This document shows positions 1-9,076 of a stretch of 34,943 nt of DNA, one piece after another (positions within the stretch are counted from its first letter, which is position 1; each line of letters opens with the position of its first letter). The notes under the pieces are model-generated. The model searched no databases, was not told where the DNA came from, and saw only the letters and a program-made list of their open reading frames with translations. The translations under genes were made by a program, and so were the position numbers. Origin of the DNA: DASUFE01 sp036274675 (lineage in GTDB: Bacteria > Pseudomonadota > Gammaproteobacteria > HTCC5015); assembly GCA_036274675.1 (NCBI GenBank), contig DASUFE010000079.1, forward strand, positions 1 through 34,943, written 5' to 3'.

Positions 1-1
1 G

Positions 2-469
2 GCGATGCTGGCGGACCCCGCGGAGGCCGAACGATCCGTGCTCGGCGCGATCCCCTACCAGGAAAACGTCGCCGTACTCCACACCGACGAGCGCATGCTG
101 CCGCGCCGCCGTCTTGCCCGGGCGGCATGGAACTATCACGTGCCGGCGCACGCTGAACGGCGCGCCACTCTTACCTACAGCATGAATATTCTGCAGCGCA
201 TCGAAAGCCCCCTGCAGTTCTGCGTCACCTTGAACGAAACCGCGGCAATCGATCCCGACAAAATTCTTTACAGCACTGTCTATCATCATCCGGTCTATAC
301 GCGGCAGACGGTCGAGGCGCAACGGCGCTGGTCCGAGATCAGCGGCCCGCGCAATACCCATTACTGCGGCGCCTACTGGTTCTACGGCTTCCATGAAGAC
401 GGTGTGAACAGCGCGCTGCGCGTATGCGATGCCATCCGGAACGCCGCCAACGTGAGAGCGCGGGCGTGA
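2..469 (+). CDS. FAD-dependent amine oxidase family protein, C-terminal part
   Basis: The reading frame is already open at the window edge, so this is the last ~155 residues of a longer protein. The tail carries HYCGAYWFYGFHEDG, which resembles the C-terminal FAD-contacting segment of flavin-containing amine oxidoreductases (GAY.. then G.HEDG followed by a small-residue helix). In proteobacteria such a gene commonly precedes DUF1365 and a cyclopropane-synthase-like gene, exactly as here. The stop codon overlaps the GTG start of the next gene (GTGA), which points to translational coupling in one operon. By context its substrate is probably a lipid acyl chain rather than an amine; that is inference. 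The N-terminal FAD-binding Rossmann motif lies outside the window. Confidence 0.8.
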   Translation, partial: AMLADPAEAERSVLGAIPYQENVAVLHTDERMLPRRRLARAAWNYHVPAHAERRATLTYSMNILQRIESPLQFCVTLNETAAIDPDKILYSTVYHHPVYTRQTVEAQRRWSEISGPRNTHYCGAYWFYGFHEDGVNSALRVCDAIRNAANVRARA

Positions 470-1230
470 GCGGATTGAGCTGCATTTACCGGGGTACCGT
501 ACGACACCGTCGGTACACCCCGCGCGCGAACTCCTTTAACTATTCGTTGTTCATGCTGTACCTGGACCTGGACGAGCTGCCGGGGCTGTTCGATCCCTAC
601 CGCTTCTGGTCCGCGCGCGGCCGGGCGCTCGCCTGTTTCCGGCGGGGAGATTATCTCTTCAAGCCGGACCTGGATCTCGCCGAGGAGGTGCGGCAGATCG
701 TGCAGCGGGAAACGGGCCACCGGCCCGGCGGGCCGGTCCGGATGCTGACGCACCTGCGTTACTTCGGTTACTGCTTCAACCCCATCACTCTGTATTACTG
801 TTTCAGCTCCGATGGATCGATGGTTGAGCATATCCTCGCCGAAGTGCGCAACACGCCCTGGAACGAACGGCACTGTTATGTGCTGAGTGTGAGCGAGGAC
901 GAAGCGCCGCGCGGCAAGTTCGCCTTTCGCCACGCCAAAAGCTTCCATGTCTCGCCGTTCATGAAGATGGATATGGAATATGCCTGGAATGTGACGGCTC
1001 CGGCGGAAAGCCTGGTGGTGCATATAGAGAATATGCGCGACGGCGAACCCTGTTTCGACGCCACCCTGACGATGCATCGGCAGCCGGTTACGCAGGCGAA
1101 CCTGGACCGGGCGCTGCTGGCGCACCCGTTCATGACCCTCAAGGTCATATTGCTGATTTATTACCAGGGATTGAAATTGTGGCTCAAAAGAATACCTTTC
1201 GTGCCGCACCCCGGACATACAAAAACATAG
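466..1230 (+). CDS. DUF1365 family protein
   Basis: A 254-residue protein, the usual size for DUF1365. Recognisable family segments are the early YSLFMLYLDLDEL stretch, GYCFNPITLYYCF in the middle and VRNTPWNERHCYVL after it. The start is set at the GTG at 466, which overlaps the preceding stop by four bases; an in-frame ATG at 424 would lie deep inside the upstream gene and adds residues unlike the family. The biochemical activity of DUF1365 is not firmly known to me; its constant partners are an FAD amine-oxidase-like protein upstream and a Cfa-like methyltransferase downstream, so a role in membrane fatty-acid modification is inferred from context. cfa follows after 19 bp in the same operon. 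Confidence 0.88.
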   Translation: MSGLSCIYRGTVRHRRYTPRANSFNYSLFMLYLDLDELPGLFDPYRFWSARGRALACFRRGDYLFKPDLDLAEEVRQIVQRETGHRPGGPVRMLTHLRYFGYCFNPITLYYCFSSDGSMVEHILAEVRNTPWNERHCYVLSVSEDEAPRGKFAFRHAKSFHVSPFMKMDMEYAWNVTAPAESLVVHIENMRDGEPCFDATLTMHRQPVTQANLDRALLAHPFMTLKVILLIYYQGLKLWLKRIPFVPHPGHTKT

Positions 1231-1249
1231 AAAAGATCAAGGGCCTATC

Positions 1250-2515
1250 ATGAAAAACGTATCGACCCAGGCGCTCGCCGTCCCGGCCGGGCGCGGAATC
1301 TCCAGAATACAGGCGCTCGCGCGCGGCCTGCTGCTGAAGCAGTTGACAGGCCTGCAACATGGATGCATCACGCTGGAGGACGCCTATGGCCGGCGCGAAT
1401 TCGGCGGACTTACCGAGCGCTGCGGATTGAGCGTGCAGCTGAACGTGCATGATCCGGAGTTCTACACCGACGTCGCCTTCGGCGGCACCATCGGCGCCGG
1501 AGAATCCTATATGAAAGGACTCTGGAGCTGCGGTCAGTTGACCGATTTGGTGCGCATCCTGGTGGTCAATCGCGAGCTGATGATGGATATGGAAAAGGGC
1601 CTCGCCAGGCTCATAACGCCGGTGAGCAAGGGCTTCCATTGGCTGCGCAAGAACAGCCTCCGCGGCAGCCGCCGCAATATCGAGGCGCATTACGATCTCG
1701 GCAACGATTTCTTCGAGCTGTTCCTGGACGAAAGCTGGATGTATTCCTCGGCGATATTCGAGGAAGGCAATACCGATCTGCACCGGGCTTCGGTCCACAA
1801 GCTGGATATCATCTGTAAAAAGCTGGATCTCAAACCACAGGACCACCTGCTGGAAATCGGCACCGGCTGGGGAGGGCTCGCGCTGCACGCGGCTCAAAAC
1901 TACGGCTGCCGCGTCACCACGACCACGATCTCGCGGCAGCAGCACGAGCTCGCGCAAAAGCGCATCCGGGAAGCGGGACTGCAGGACCGAATCACCCTGC
2001 TGCAGGACGATTACCGCAAACTTGAAGGCCGCTACGACAAGCTGGTCTCGGTGGAAATGATCGAGGCCGTGGGCCACGAATATTTCGGGAAATTCTTCGA
2101 AATCTGCAGCTCTCTGCTCAAGCCCGACGGGCTGATGCTGCTGCAGGCCATCACCATCGCCGACCGTCTTTATGACTATGCGAAAAACTCGGTGGACTTC
2201 ATACAGCGCTACATATTCCCCGGCGGCTGCCTGCCTTCAGTCGGCGTCATCAACGATTGCATCGCCCGCCGCACCGACCTGCGGCTGCTGCACATGCACG
2301 ACTTCGCCGAACATTACGCGCAGACGCTAAAACTCTGGCGCGAGCGCTTCCATAAAAATCTCGACCGCATCAAAGCCCTGGGATATCCCGACCGCTTCAT
2401 CCGCATGTGGGAGTATTACCTCTGCTACTGCGAAGGCGGATTCCTGGAACGCTCCACCGGCGTGGCGCAGATGGTGTTCGCGAAACCGGATAATCGGCGG
2501 GCAGCCATCTTATAA
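1250..2515 (+). CDS. cfa: Cyclopropane-fatty-acyl-phospholipid synthase family protein
   Basis: A 421-residue SAM-dependent methyltransferase of the CFA/mycolic acid synthase family, which transfers a methylene group from S-adenosylmethionine to a cis double bond of membrane phospholipid acyl chains. The SAM-binding motif LEIGTGWGGLALHAA sits near residues 201-215 (the E. coli enzyme has GCGWGG, here GTGWGG). Upstream come the typical RRNIEAHYDLGNDFF and WMYSSAIF segments, and later VSVEMIEAVGHEYF and the IFPGGCLPS region. The start is preceded by AAGGG at suitable spacing. It closes the operon with the amine oxidase and DUF1365 genes. In such trios the product can be a modified fatty acid other than a simple cyclopropane, so the exact product is uncertain although the family call is firm. 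Confidence 0.93.
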   Translation: MKNVSTQALAVPAGRGISRIQALARGLLLKQLTGLQHGCITLEDAYGRREFGGLTERCGLSVQLNVHDPEFYTDVAFGGTIGAGESYMKGLWSCGQLTDLVRILVVNRELMMDMEKGLARLITPVSKGFHWLRKNSLRGSRRNIEAHYDLGNDFFELFLDESWMYSSAIFEEGNTDLHRASVHKLDIICKKLDLKPQDHLLEIGTGWGGLALHAAQNYGCRVTTTTISRQQHELAQKRIREAGLQDRITLLQDDYRKLEGRYDKLVSVEMIEAVGHEYFGKFFEICSSLLKPDGLMLLQAITIADRLYDYAKNSVDFIQRYIFPGGCLPSVGVINDCIARRTDLRLLHMHDFAEHYAQTLKLWRERFHKNLDRIKALGYPDRFIRMWEYYLCYCEGGFLERSTGVAQMVFAKPDNRRAAIL

Positions 2516-2519
2516 TTTT

Positions 2520-2548
2520 CCTCTCGCAGAGGCGCAGAGAACGCAGAG
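2520..2548 (+). repeat. Short dispersed repeat (GAGGC..GAGAACGC type), copy 1
   Basis: This segment beginning CCTCTCGCAGAGGCGCAGAG closely resembles repeats at 19867-19894 (same strand) and 20475-20502 (opposite strand). It sits directly after the cfa stop and ends 12 bp before the GTG start of the small membrane protein gene, so its purine-rich end may act as the ribosome-binding site. Similar short repeats occur in many environmental bacterial genomes. Confidence 0.6.
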
Positions 2549-2560
2549 ATTAAAATTAAT

Positions 2561-2911
2561 GTGTATGTAATCTTAATATTGTGGTGTCTGCTGCTTGTAT
2601 TCCCCTTGCATACCGGGGTTTTTTACGGGCTTCTTACTTTACTGAAAGTGAGAGAAAAACGACTAATAAGAAGTTGCTATCTGGCAGGAGCCTTAATTGT
2701 TTCACAGGTACCGTCGCTATTGATCCCCGGTAATGCAGTGATTGCCATAGTGATTAAGATTTCAATATCAGTCGTTATTTTTTATTTCTTGATTAGAAAA
2801 TACCTTGTTTTAAAGCCCTGGCAGTATATTGCCGTCCCCTTTGGAGTATCTCTTCTCAGCTACATAATAATGGCGTTTATGCTTACGCATATGTTTAGAT
2901 TTTTAAATTAG
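2561..2911 (+). CDS. Small hypothetical membrane protein
   Basis: A 116-residue, strongly hydrophobic protein with three or four predicted membrane segments: roughly residues 2-27, a stretch around 40-55, 58-78 and 90-110, with a basic loop KVREKRLIR after the first. I do not recognise a family. The start is a GTG at 2561; the ATG at 2559 is out of frame and stops at once. The gene is clearly AT-richer than cfa, and it follows a dispersed repeat that also flanks another AT-rich gene near 20 kb, suggesting it was acquired as a small accessory unit. Function unknown. Confidence 0.6.
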   Translation: MYVILILWCLLLVFPLHTGVFYGLLTLLKVREKRLIRSCYLAGALIVSQVPSLLIPGNAVIAIVIKISISVVIFYFLIRKYLVLKPWQYIAVPFGVSLLSYIIMAFMLTHMFRFLN

Positions 2912-3013
2912 GCCAGCGGACGAGCCAAACAGGCGTCAAGAGTAACTACGGTTGGTTTGGGGGTTTTACGATCAGATTCAGTTAACTGAATGCTCATTAT
3001 GTGAAGAGCAGGT

Positions 3014-3117
3014 TCTGCTGTTGCTTGCCGTTCTCCGTCCCGAAGTCACATGTACATTGTACGCGCCACGATTTTTCCAATAGCCCAAACACCATCACGC
3101 CTGGAAGCGCGGTTTTT
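3014..3117 (+). repeat. Long inverted repeat, left copy
   Basis: Bases 3014-3073 match the reverse complement of 9121-9180 at 58 of 60 positions. The similarity continues at lower identity to about 3117 (counterpart about 9077). The outer boundary is sharp: bases before 3014 and after 9180 do not match. The two copies point toward each other and bracket the PH-like gene and both diguanylate cyclase genes, about 6.1 kb. No transposase gene lies between them. Confidence 0.85.
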
Positions 3118-3121
3118 GGTG

Positions 3122-3147
3122 ACTTTTTGTCGCGCCAGACAAAAAGT
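3122..3147. repeat. Hairpin next to the left inverted repeat
   Basis: Perfect 10-bp arms (ACTTTTTGTC and GACAAAAAGT) are separated by a 6-base loop, with a further imperfect GGT/ACC extension. Hairpins of this form are common REP-like elements in gammaproteobacterial intergenic DNA. It lies downstream of the minus-strand gene that ends at 3193 and could act in transcript termination or stability. Confidence 0.6.
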
Positions 3148-3192
3148 TACCGCCTCAGCTGCGCAGCAGCGGGCGGAATGATTTTATATTTC

Positions 3193-3804
3193 TCAAACGG
3201 ACCTGGTCCTTCTCACCAACTCCCTCACCCTCTCCTCCACCCCCTTCACATCCTGGATCGCCATGAATCCCACGTTCCGGTAGGTGCGGTCGCCATCGCT
3301 GTCGCGCCCTACATCCTGCGTAAACACCAGGTCGCCAGAGCCGTCGGCGCGCTGGTTGCGCTGCAGGTTGGCGAGTTGCGCCGGTTCGAAGGAACGGATG
3401 TTCACGCTGCTGCGCAAGCCTGCTTTAAAAAGAACCGCCCGCCGATCGGTGAGCACATAGGCGCTATACCTGGCGCTGCGCATGATCCAGAACGGGCTGA
3501 ACAGCATCGTGAAGCCGATCAGAACAAAAGGGACGCCGAAGAGAGGGAACACCTGGAATTCTCCGCCCTCTATCCAGGCTTTCGCACCGGCCCCGTAGAC
3601 CCAGAAAATCGAAAACGCAGTCCACACAATGGCAAACAGGACGGCGGGCAAGGCTGCAAACGCCATCCGGCCCGGCAGCGGCTGGCCGAGCCAGTCGATG
3701 CGCTCACCCGGTTGCAACTCCGATTCGATAACCGTACGCAACCCGCGCGGCAGCATGGAGACATCCAGCATGCCAGTGACAACCGATGTCCTGAAGTTTG
3801 TCAT
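3193..3804 (-). CDS. PH-domain-like membrane protein
   Basis: About 203 residues. Two hydrophobic segments occupy the middle (AFAALPAVLFAIVWTAFSI and PLFGVPFVLIGFTMLF). They are followed by YVLTDRRAVLFKAG, the hallmark entry of bacterial PH/YdbS-like domains, and by a C-terminal beta-rich part ending in a basic helix. The N-terminal cytoplasmic stretch LQPGERIDWLGQP is also typical (GE.. .W.G.P). The frame is open to a TTG at 3849; I prefer the ATG at 3804, but a later ATG (about 3756) would also keep all domains. It is transcribed divergently from the first cyclase gene. Role unknown; such proteins are usually membrane-anchored with no known catalysis. Confidence 0.7.
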   Translation of the reverse strand: MTNFRTSVVTGMLDVSMLPRGLRTVIESELQPGERIDWLGQPLPGRMAFAALPAVLFAIVWTAFSIFWVYGAGAKAWIEGGEFQVFPLFGVPFVLIGFTMLFSPFWIMRSARYSAYVLTDRRAVLFKAGLRSSVNIRSFEPAQLANLQRNQRADGSGDLVFTQDVGRDSDGDRTYRNVGFMAIQDVKGVEERVRELVRRTRSV

Positions 3805-4042
3805 GAGTTCCGCCGAATTAAATGGATAGCGAGGTATAGGAGTATTCAATCCGGCCTGTCGACGCTTGAACCTGCGATAAATTCCGTTTGGAAAGCAAAA
3901 ATCTCCGACGGAAATTAAAGCTATCGCCCTGGCGAACTTCTATAGTTAAGACTGACAATAGTGAAAAACGATAATTCAGGCTTCGCGGCGCGAGGGCACG
4001 CCTTGTGTTAGCACAGGTATCGAGGTGAAAATAGGGCCATTA

Positions 4043-6421
4043 ATGAAAACCGCAGCGACTCAAAAAGCGCGACGCCGCACGATCGCCCTGCTTGTCGATA
4101 GTCTGATCGAGGACTACGAAGTAAGGATCTGGTCGAGCGTCGGCGAGGTCGCGAAAAAGCACGATGTGAACCTGCTCTGCTTCGCCTGCGGCACCCTGGA
4201 TTCACCTTATCTTTTCAGTTCGCAGCGCGGCGTGCTGTTCGACCTGATCGAGGCGGCGGTCGATGCCGGGCATATCGACGGGATACTCGCCCTTTCCGGA
4301 TCGCTCGCGAACTTTTCCACGCCCGAAAAGCTGCTCAAAACCTACGCCCGCTTCAGCAAGGTTCCGTTGGTCAGTCTCAGCGCGGAATTCAAAGGCATCC
4401 CAAGCATCACCGTGGACAACGCGGGCGGGATGCACGACATGGTCCTGCACATGATCAAAAAGCACGGCAGGCGCCGCATTGCCTTTGTCAGCGGGCCGCC
4501 GCACAGTTACGACGCGGGCGAACGGCTGGAGGCGTACAAGCGCGCCTTGCGGGACTGCTCGCTTCCCTTCGACCCGAACCTGGTCGCGCCGGGCGATTTC
4601 ATGCCGCCCTCGGGCGAACAGGCGGTTGCGCTGTTCATGGACGAGCGCAAAGTGAAGTTCGACGGACTGGTCGGGGCTAACGATTACACGGCGCTCGACG
4701 CAATGAAAGCCCTGCTCGCGCGCGGCGTCAGTATCCCCGAAGATGTGGCCGTCGTCGGCTTCGACGATGTCAAGGAGGCGCGCAGCATCATACCGACGCT
4801 GAGTTCCGTGCGGCAACCGAAGGAGTTCGGATCGCGCGCGGCGGGCCTGCTGCTCGAAATGCTCCAGGGCAAAAAAGCGCCGCAACACATCCTGCTGCCG
4901 TCTCTTCCGGTCTACCGCGAAAGCTGCGGCTGCATTGTCTTCAAGACCCGCGAAACACAGGCTCCCAGTAAGCGCGGAAAAACAAGCGGATTAAAGGAAG
5001 CGCTGGCCAGGGCGGCCGAGGAATGCCGGGAAAATTTCCCGGTGATCAGCGAGACCCTGGAGAGCGAAAACTGGATCGAGCAACTGGCGGCCGTCTTGCA
5101 CGCCGATCTGGACAGCAATATCTCGGCCTTCACTTTCCTGCCCCGGCTGAGAGAACTGGTCACGCAAGGCACGGAACGGGGCCTTGATATCCTGGTCTGG
5201 ACCGAATTTCTTTACCTGCTGTTCAACCGGCTTGCACCGGTGATCAACCCGGAAAATCCGCTGCCACGCCTCGCCTTCCTGGTCATGAATCAGCTGACCG
5301 AAGCGAGCGAGGTGCTACAGCGCAGGCAGTACGAGGAACACACCCTGCACCTTTATCGTGTCTACCAGCAGATGATCACCTCTCTCAACCTGGAGACGCT
5401 GCGCGAGATTACCAGCTATGCCTTGCCGCGCCTCCAGATCAACAATTGCTATATTTCCACTTACGTGGATCCCAAGGCCGGCCTCCGGGGCGGCATGCAC
5501 CCGGTGGTGGCTTTCGAAGACGGCAAGAACGCGATCGCCGGCAATCAGGCCGTTTTCAGCGCGGCGCAGATTCTGCCGGGCGCCGGACTGGAAGGCCAGG
5601 ACCGGCGCTTCTCCTTCGCCGTTCATGCACTTTTCTTCGAGCATGACCAGATCGGTTACGCCGTCTACGATACGAGCAAGAACGTCAACAGCACCATCTA
5701 CGAGGTGCTGACGGGCCAGATCAGCAGCCTACTCAAGGGCTCGAGCCTGCTCGATGCGGCCAAGAACTATGCGAAAAATCTTGAGGCCGAGGTGCAGCAG
5801 CGTACGGCGGACCTGCAGAAAAAGACGGAAGAAGTCGAGCGCCTGAACCGCGAGCTGATACTGAAGAACAAGATCGACAGCCTGACGGCCCTCTACAACC
5901 GGGGCGCCTTTTTCGAAGTCTTGAAGGGCGAGTTCAACCGCATGCGGCGCCTGTACCAGAAAATACGCCGGAAGCATCCCATCGACGCCTCGTTCTGCAT
6001 CATGATGATCGATATCGATCATTTCAAGCACATCAACGACACTTATGGTCATATTTCGGGCGACCATGTTCTGAAACAGCTCGGCGAACTGCTCAACAGC
6101 AAGAGCATCTTCCGCAGGGAAGATCTCGCCGGCCGTTTCGGCGGCGAGGAATTCATCGTCGTCCTCATCAACGCCACAACTGAGAAGGCCCTGCTGCCGG
6201 CCATGCGCCTGACGGAAAAACTGACCAAGACCGTGTTCAAAGCCGATGACGGACGCGAATTCAAAGTCACGGTTTCAATCGGCATCTCCCAGTACTATCC
6301 GGAGGATCCGAACGAGGAAACGGTGATCGGCCGCGCTGACAAGGCTCTCTATCATGCCAAGGAGACGGGCCGTAACAAGATCGTCCTTTATGAAGAGGAA
6401 TTCCCGCTTAAAGCGGAATAA
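4043..6421 (+). CDS. Diguanylate cyclase with LacI-like ligand-binding sensor domain (paralog 1)
   Basis: A 792-residue predicted c-di-GMP synthase. Residues ~13-300 resemble the periplasmic-binding-protein-like sensor of LacI/GalR regulators (TIALLVDSLIEDYE at the start, VAVVGFDDVKEAR and a closing YRESCGC) but without the N-terminal helix-turn-helix. No signal peptide is seen, so sensing is probably cytoplasmic. A helical, GAF-like middle region follows (to ~570), then a coiled coil (~575-610) and a GGDEF domain with active site GGEEF at 700-704 and an intact inhibitory RxxD site, RRED at 691-694. I set the start at ATG 4043, with AGGG upstream and alignment to the paralog, rather than GTG 4025. 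The paralog follows 90 bp downstream. Confidence 0.88.
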   Translation: MKTAATQKARRRTIALLVDSLIEDYEVRIWSSVGEVAKKHDVNLLCFACGTLDSPYLFSSQRGVLFDLIEAAVDAGHIDGILALSGSLANFSTPEKLLKTYARFSKVPLVSLSAEFKGIPSITVDNAGGMHDMVLHMIKKHGRRRIAFVSGPPHSYDAGERLEAYKRALRDCSLPFDPNLVAPGDFMPPSGEQAVALFMDERKVKFDGLVGANDYTALDAMKALLARGVSIPEDVAVVGFDDVKEARSIIPTLSSVRQPKEFGSRAAGLLLEMLQGKKAPQHILLPSLPVYRESCGCIVFKTRETQAPSKRGKTSGLKEALARAAEECRENFPVISETLESENWIEQLAAVLHADLDSNISAFTFLPRLRELVTQGTERGLDILVWTEFLYLLFNRLAPVINPENPLPRLAFLVMNQLTEASEVLQRRQYEEHTLHLYRVYQQMITSLNLETLREITSYALPRLQINNCYISTYVDPKAGLRGGMHPVVAFEDGKNAIAGNQAVFSAAQILPGAGLEGQDRRFSFAVHALFFEHDQIGYAVYDTSKNVNSTIYEVLTGQISSLLKGSSLLDAAKNYAKNLEAEVQQRTADLQKKTEEVERLNRELILKNKIDSLTALYNRGAFFEVLKGEFNRMRRLYQKIRRKHPIDASFCIMMIDIDHFKHINDTYGHISGDHVLKQLGELLNSKSIFRREDLAGRFGGEEFIVVLINATTEKALLPAMRLTEKLTKTVFKADDGREFKVTVSIGISQYYPEDPNEETVIGRADKALYHAKETGRNKIVLYEEEFPLKAE

Positions 6422-6511
6422 CCCCGTTCTATCCTGTCCCCAGCCTCCTCCTTCCAGTCTCGATTCCATGTGCTAATCTTGGGAATGGGGGAAAAACGAT
6501 AGAGCTCATCA

Positions 6512-8893
6512 ATGAAATCCAAGCCCGTACAGTCGGCAAGGCCGACCATTGCCCTGCTTGTCGACGGCCTGATCGAGGACTATGAGGTCAAGGTCTGGTC
6601 GGGTGTGCGTGAAGCGGCCAAGAAACGCGGCGCCAATCTGCTCTGCTTCGCCTGCGGCACCCTGGCCTCGCCCCACCGTTTCAGCTCGCAACGGAATATC
6701 CTGCTCGACCTGGTCGAAAACGCGGTCGCCGGCGGCCAGATAGACGGCATCATCGCGCTGACGGGGGCGCTCGCCAATTTCTCGACTCCCGAGGAAGTTC
6801 TGAAAACCTATGCCCGTTTCAGCAAGGTGCCTCTCATCAGCATAGGCGCCCGCTTTGACGGCATACCGGGCATTGTCACCGACAACGCGGGGGGCATGTA
6901 TGACATCATTTCGCATTTGATCAAGCACCATGGCAAGCGCCGCATCGCCTTCATCCGCGGCCCGGAACAGAGCCATGACGCCCAGGAGCGCTTCGAAACC
7001 TACAAGAAGGTCCTCAAGGATTGCGCCCTGCCCTTCGATCCCGACCTGGTGGCTCCCGGAGATTGGCTGATGCCCTCGGGCAAACTGGCGATCGAGCTGC
7101 TGATGGATGAGCGTAAGGTGGAGTTCGACGCCGTCGTCGGGGCGAACGACGGCATGGCCATCGACGCGATGAAGGCGCTGCTCGCACGGGGCATAAAGGT
7201 TCCCGAGGAGATCGCGGTCGCCGGTTTCGATGATGCCAAAGAAGCACGCAGCGCCATACCGGGCCTGACCTCGGTAAAGCAACCCGGCAAAGAACTGGGG
7301 ATGCGCGCCGCCGGAGTGTTGCTCGACATGCTGGGGGGAGGAAAAGCGCCGCTGCAGGAACTGCTGCAGACCCGCCTTGTCTTCCGCGAAAGCTGCGGCT
7401 GCAATGCATTCGTGGGCAGCACCATCGGTAACGGCGCCACGCCGGCGAAAACCGGGCCGCTGCCGGAAGAATTGTCCCGCCTCGCCGCGGAATGCGGCAG
7501 GAATTTTTCCGCCATCGGCGAGGCGCTGGAAAACGGGCAGTGGCTCGACAACTTGTTAAAAGCGCTGCGCACCGACCTGGAACACAAAACTCCTTCCGCC
7601 AATTTCCTGCCTTTACTGAAAGGCCTGGCGGCCAGGGGCGTCGAACGCGGCCTCGACATAGCGGCCTGGCAAGAATTGCTCGACCTGCTGTTCACGGAAC
7701 TCGCGCCGCATATCGGGCCCGACAATCCCCTGCCGCTGCTGGCCTTTTCCGCCATGAACCAGCTCGCCGAGTCGGTCGAAGTGTTACGGCGCATACAATA
7801 CGAGGAACAAACACTCCTGCTCTATCGGGTCTACCAGCGCCTCTCCGCCTCGCTCGATATGGATACCTTGCGCGAAATCACCGAGGACGCCATGCCGCGG
7901 CTGCAGATCGAGAGCTTCTACATTTTCACTTACCCGGGCGCGAAGGCGAACCTGAAGGGGAACATGCACCCGGTCATCGCCGTTGAAAACGGCCAAGACC
8001 TGCTGGCGCAAAACCGGGCCGACTTCCCCTCAGGGCAGATCCTGCCGGGCGGGCTCAAACAGCGGAACCGGCAATTTTCCTTCGCGGTGTACGCGCTGTT
8101 CCTGGAATACGAACAGATCGGTTATGCCGTGTACGACATGAGCCGGAACGTCAACAGCTCGGTTTACGAAGTGTTGAGCGGGCAGCTAAGCAATGTTCTG
8201 GAGAGTTCCGCGCTGTTCGAGGAAGTCCGGAATCACGCCAAGAACCTCGAAGCCGAGGTGGAGCAACGCACGGCGGACCTGCGGAAGAAAACCCAGGAAG
8301 TAGAGCAGCTTAACGAGGAACTGATCCGGAAAAACAAGATCGACAGCCTGACCGCGCTTTACAACCGCGGCGCGCTCTTCGAGTTCCTGCGCGGGGAAAT
8401 GAACCGCGTGCGGCGCATGTATCAGAAAATACGCAAGCAACGCCCGCTGGATGCGGCCTTCAGCATCATGATGCTCGATATCGACCATTTCAAGAAGATC
8501 AACGACACCCATGGTCATCTCGTGGGCGATCGCGTCCTGAAGCAGATCGGAAACATGCTCAACGATAAAACCATCTTCCGCCGCGAGGATATTGCCGGAC
8601 GCTTCGGCGGCGAGGAATTTACGGTCGTACTTATCAATACCTCGGCGCCGAACGCCGCCGTGCCGGCGAAAAAACTGATGGACATGCTCGGCAACATTGA
8701 CTTCAAAACCGATGACGGCAGGACGTTCAAGGTCACCGTTTCCATCGGCATCTCCCAGTTCCACCCGGAGGATGCCAACGAAGAAGCCGTTGTAAATCGC
8801 GCCGACAAGGCGCTGTACCATGCCAAGGAAACGGGGCGAAACAAGATAGTAGTGTATGAAGAGCAGTTTCGGGCCGAAGGGGTAATGCACTAG
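6512..8893 (+). CDS. Diguanylate cyclase with LacI-like ligand-binding sensor domain (paralog 2)
   Basis: A 793-residue tandem paralog of the preceding gene, alignable over its whole length: N-terminal LacI-like ligand-binding domain (residues ~10-295, ending FRESCGC), GAF-like middle region, coiled coil with EAEVEQRTADLRKKTQEVEQ (~577-600), and GGDEF domain with GGEEF at 699-703 preceded by RRED (I-site). Both active and inhibitory sites look intact. The two copies diverge in the sensor (for example SLSAEFKGIPSITVDNAG versus SIGARFDGIPGIVTDNAG) and more so in residues ~300-420, so they may read different ligands. The spacer between them holds a purine-rich GGGGG tract before the ATG. The sugar- or nucleoside-like ligand is unknown. 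Confidence 0.88.
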   Translation: MKSKPVQSARPTIALLVDGLIEDYEVKVWSGVREAAKKRGANLLCFACGTLASPHRFSSQRNILLDLVENAVAGGQIDGIIALTGALANFSTPEEVLKTYARFSKVPLISIGARFDGIPGIVTDNAGGMYDIISHLIKHHGKRRIAFIRGPEQSHDAQERFETYKKVLKDCALPFDPDLVAPGDWLMPSGKLAIELLMDERKVEFDAVVGANDGMAIDAMKALLARGIKVPEEIAVAGFDDAKEARSAIPGLTSVKQPGKELGMRAAGVLLDMLGGGKAPLQELLQTRLVFRESCGCNAFVGSTIGNGATPAKTGPLPEELSRLAAECGRNFSAIGEALENGQWLDNLLKALRTDLEHKTPSANFLPLLKGLAARGVERGLDIAAWQELLDLLFTELAPHIGPDNPLPLLAFSAMNQLAESVEVLRRIQYEEQTLLLYRVYQRLSASLDMDTLREITEDAMPRLQIESFYIFTYPGAKANLKGNMHPVIAVENGQDLLAQNRADFPSGQILPGGLKQRNRQFSFAVYALFLEYEQIGYAVYDMSRNVNSSVYEVLSGQLSNVLESSALFEEVRNHAKNLEAEVEQRTADLRKKTQEVEQLNEELIRKNKIDSLTALYNRGALFEFLRGEMNRVRRMYQKIRKQRPLDAAFSIMMLDIDHFKKINDTHGHLVGDRVLKQIGNMLNDKTIFRREDIAGRFGGEEFTVVLINTSAPNAAVPAKKLMDMLGNIDFKTDDGRTFKVTVSIGISQFHPEDANEEAVVNRADKALYHAKETGRNKIVVYEEQFRAEGVMH

Positions 8894-9026
8894 TACTTGC
8901 CGGACCGGGTTTGGCATTCCTTCCCGAACAAAAAACCAAGATGTTTCGCCCGCCACTTCGTGGCTGTGGCGACCCCCTTTACGAAACACCTCCCTGTGTT
9001 TCGCCCTTCGGGCCTGCTACGCAGTT

Positions 9027-9049
9027 CAAAATCGCTCCTAGCGATTTTG
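9027..9049. terminator. Hairpin, possible terminator of the cyclase transcript
   Basis: Perfect 10-bp arms CAAAATCGCT and AGCGATTTTG around a CCT loop, followed by the T-rich TCTTTTAGCTTTTTAG on the plus strand. This suits a factor-independent terminator about 130 bp after the second cyclase stop, although it is also part of a repeat-rich region. Confidence 0.5.
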
Positions 9050-9076
9050 TCTTTTAGCTTTTTAGAAAGGGGGGGA

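Noticed and set aside
3001..3918. 305-residue plus-strand frame
   Set aside because: Antisense to the PH-like gene, His/Gln/Arg-rich composition typical of a shadow frame, and its start overlaps the inverted repeat.
4025..4042. GTG start for the first cyclase
   Set aside because: The paralog's N-terminus aligns with the ATG at 4043, which also has the better ribosome site.
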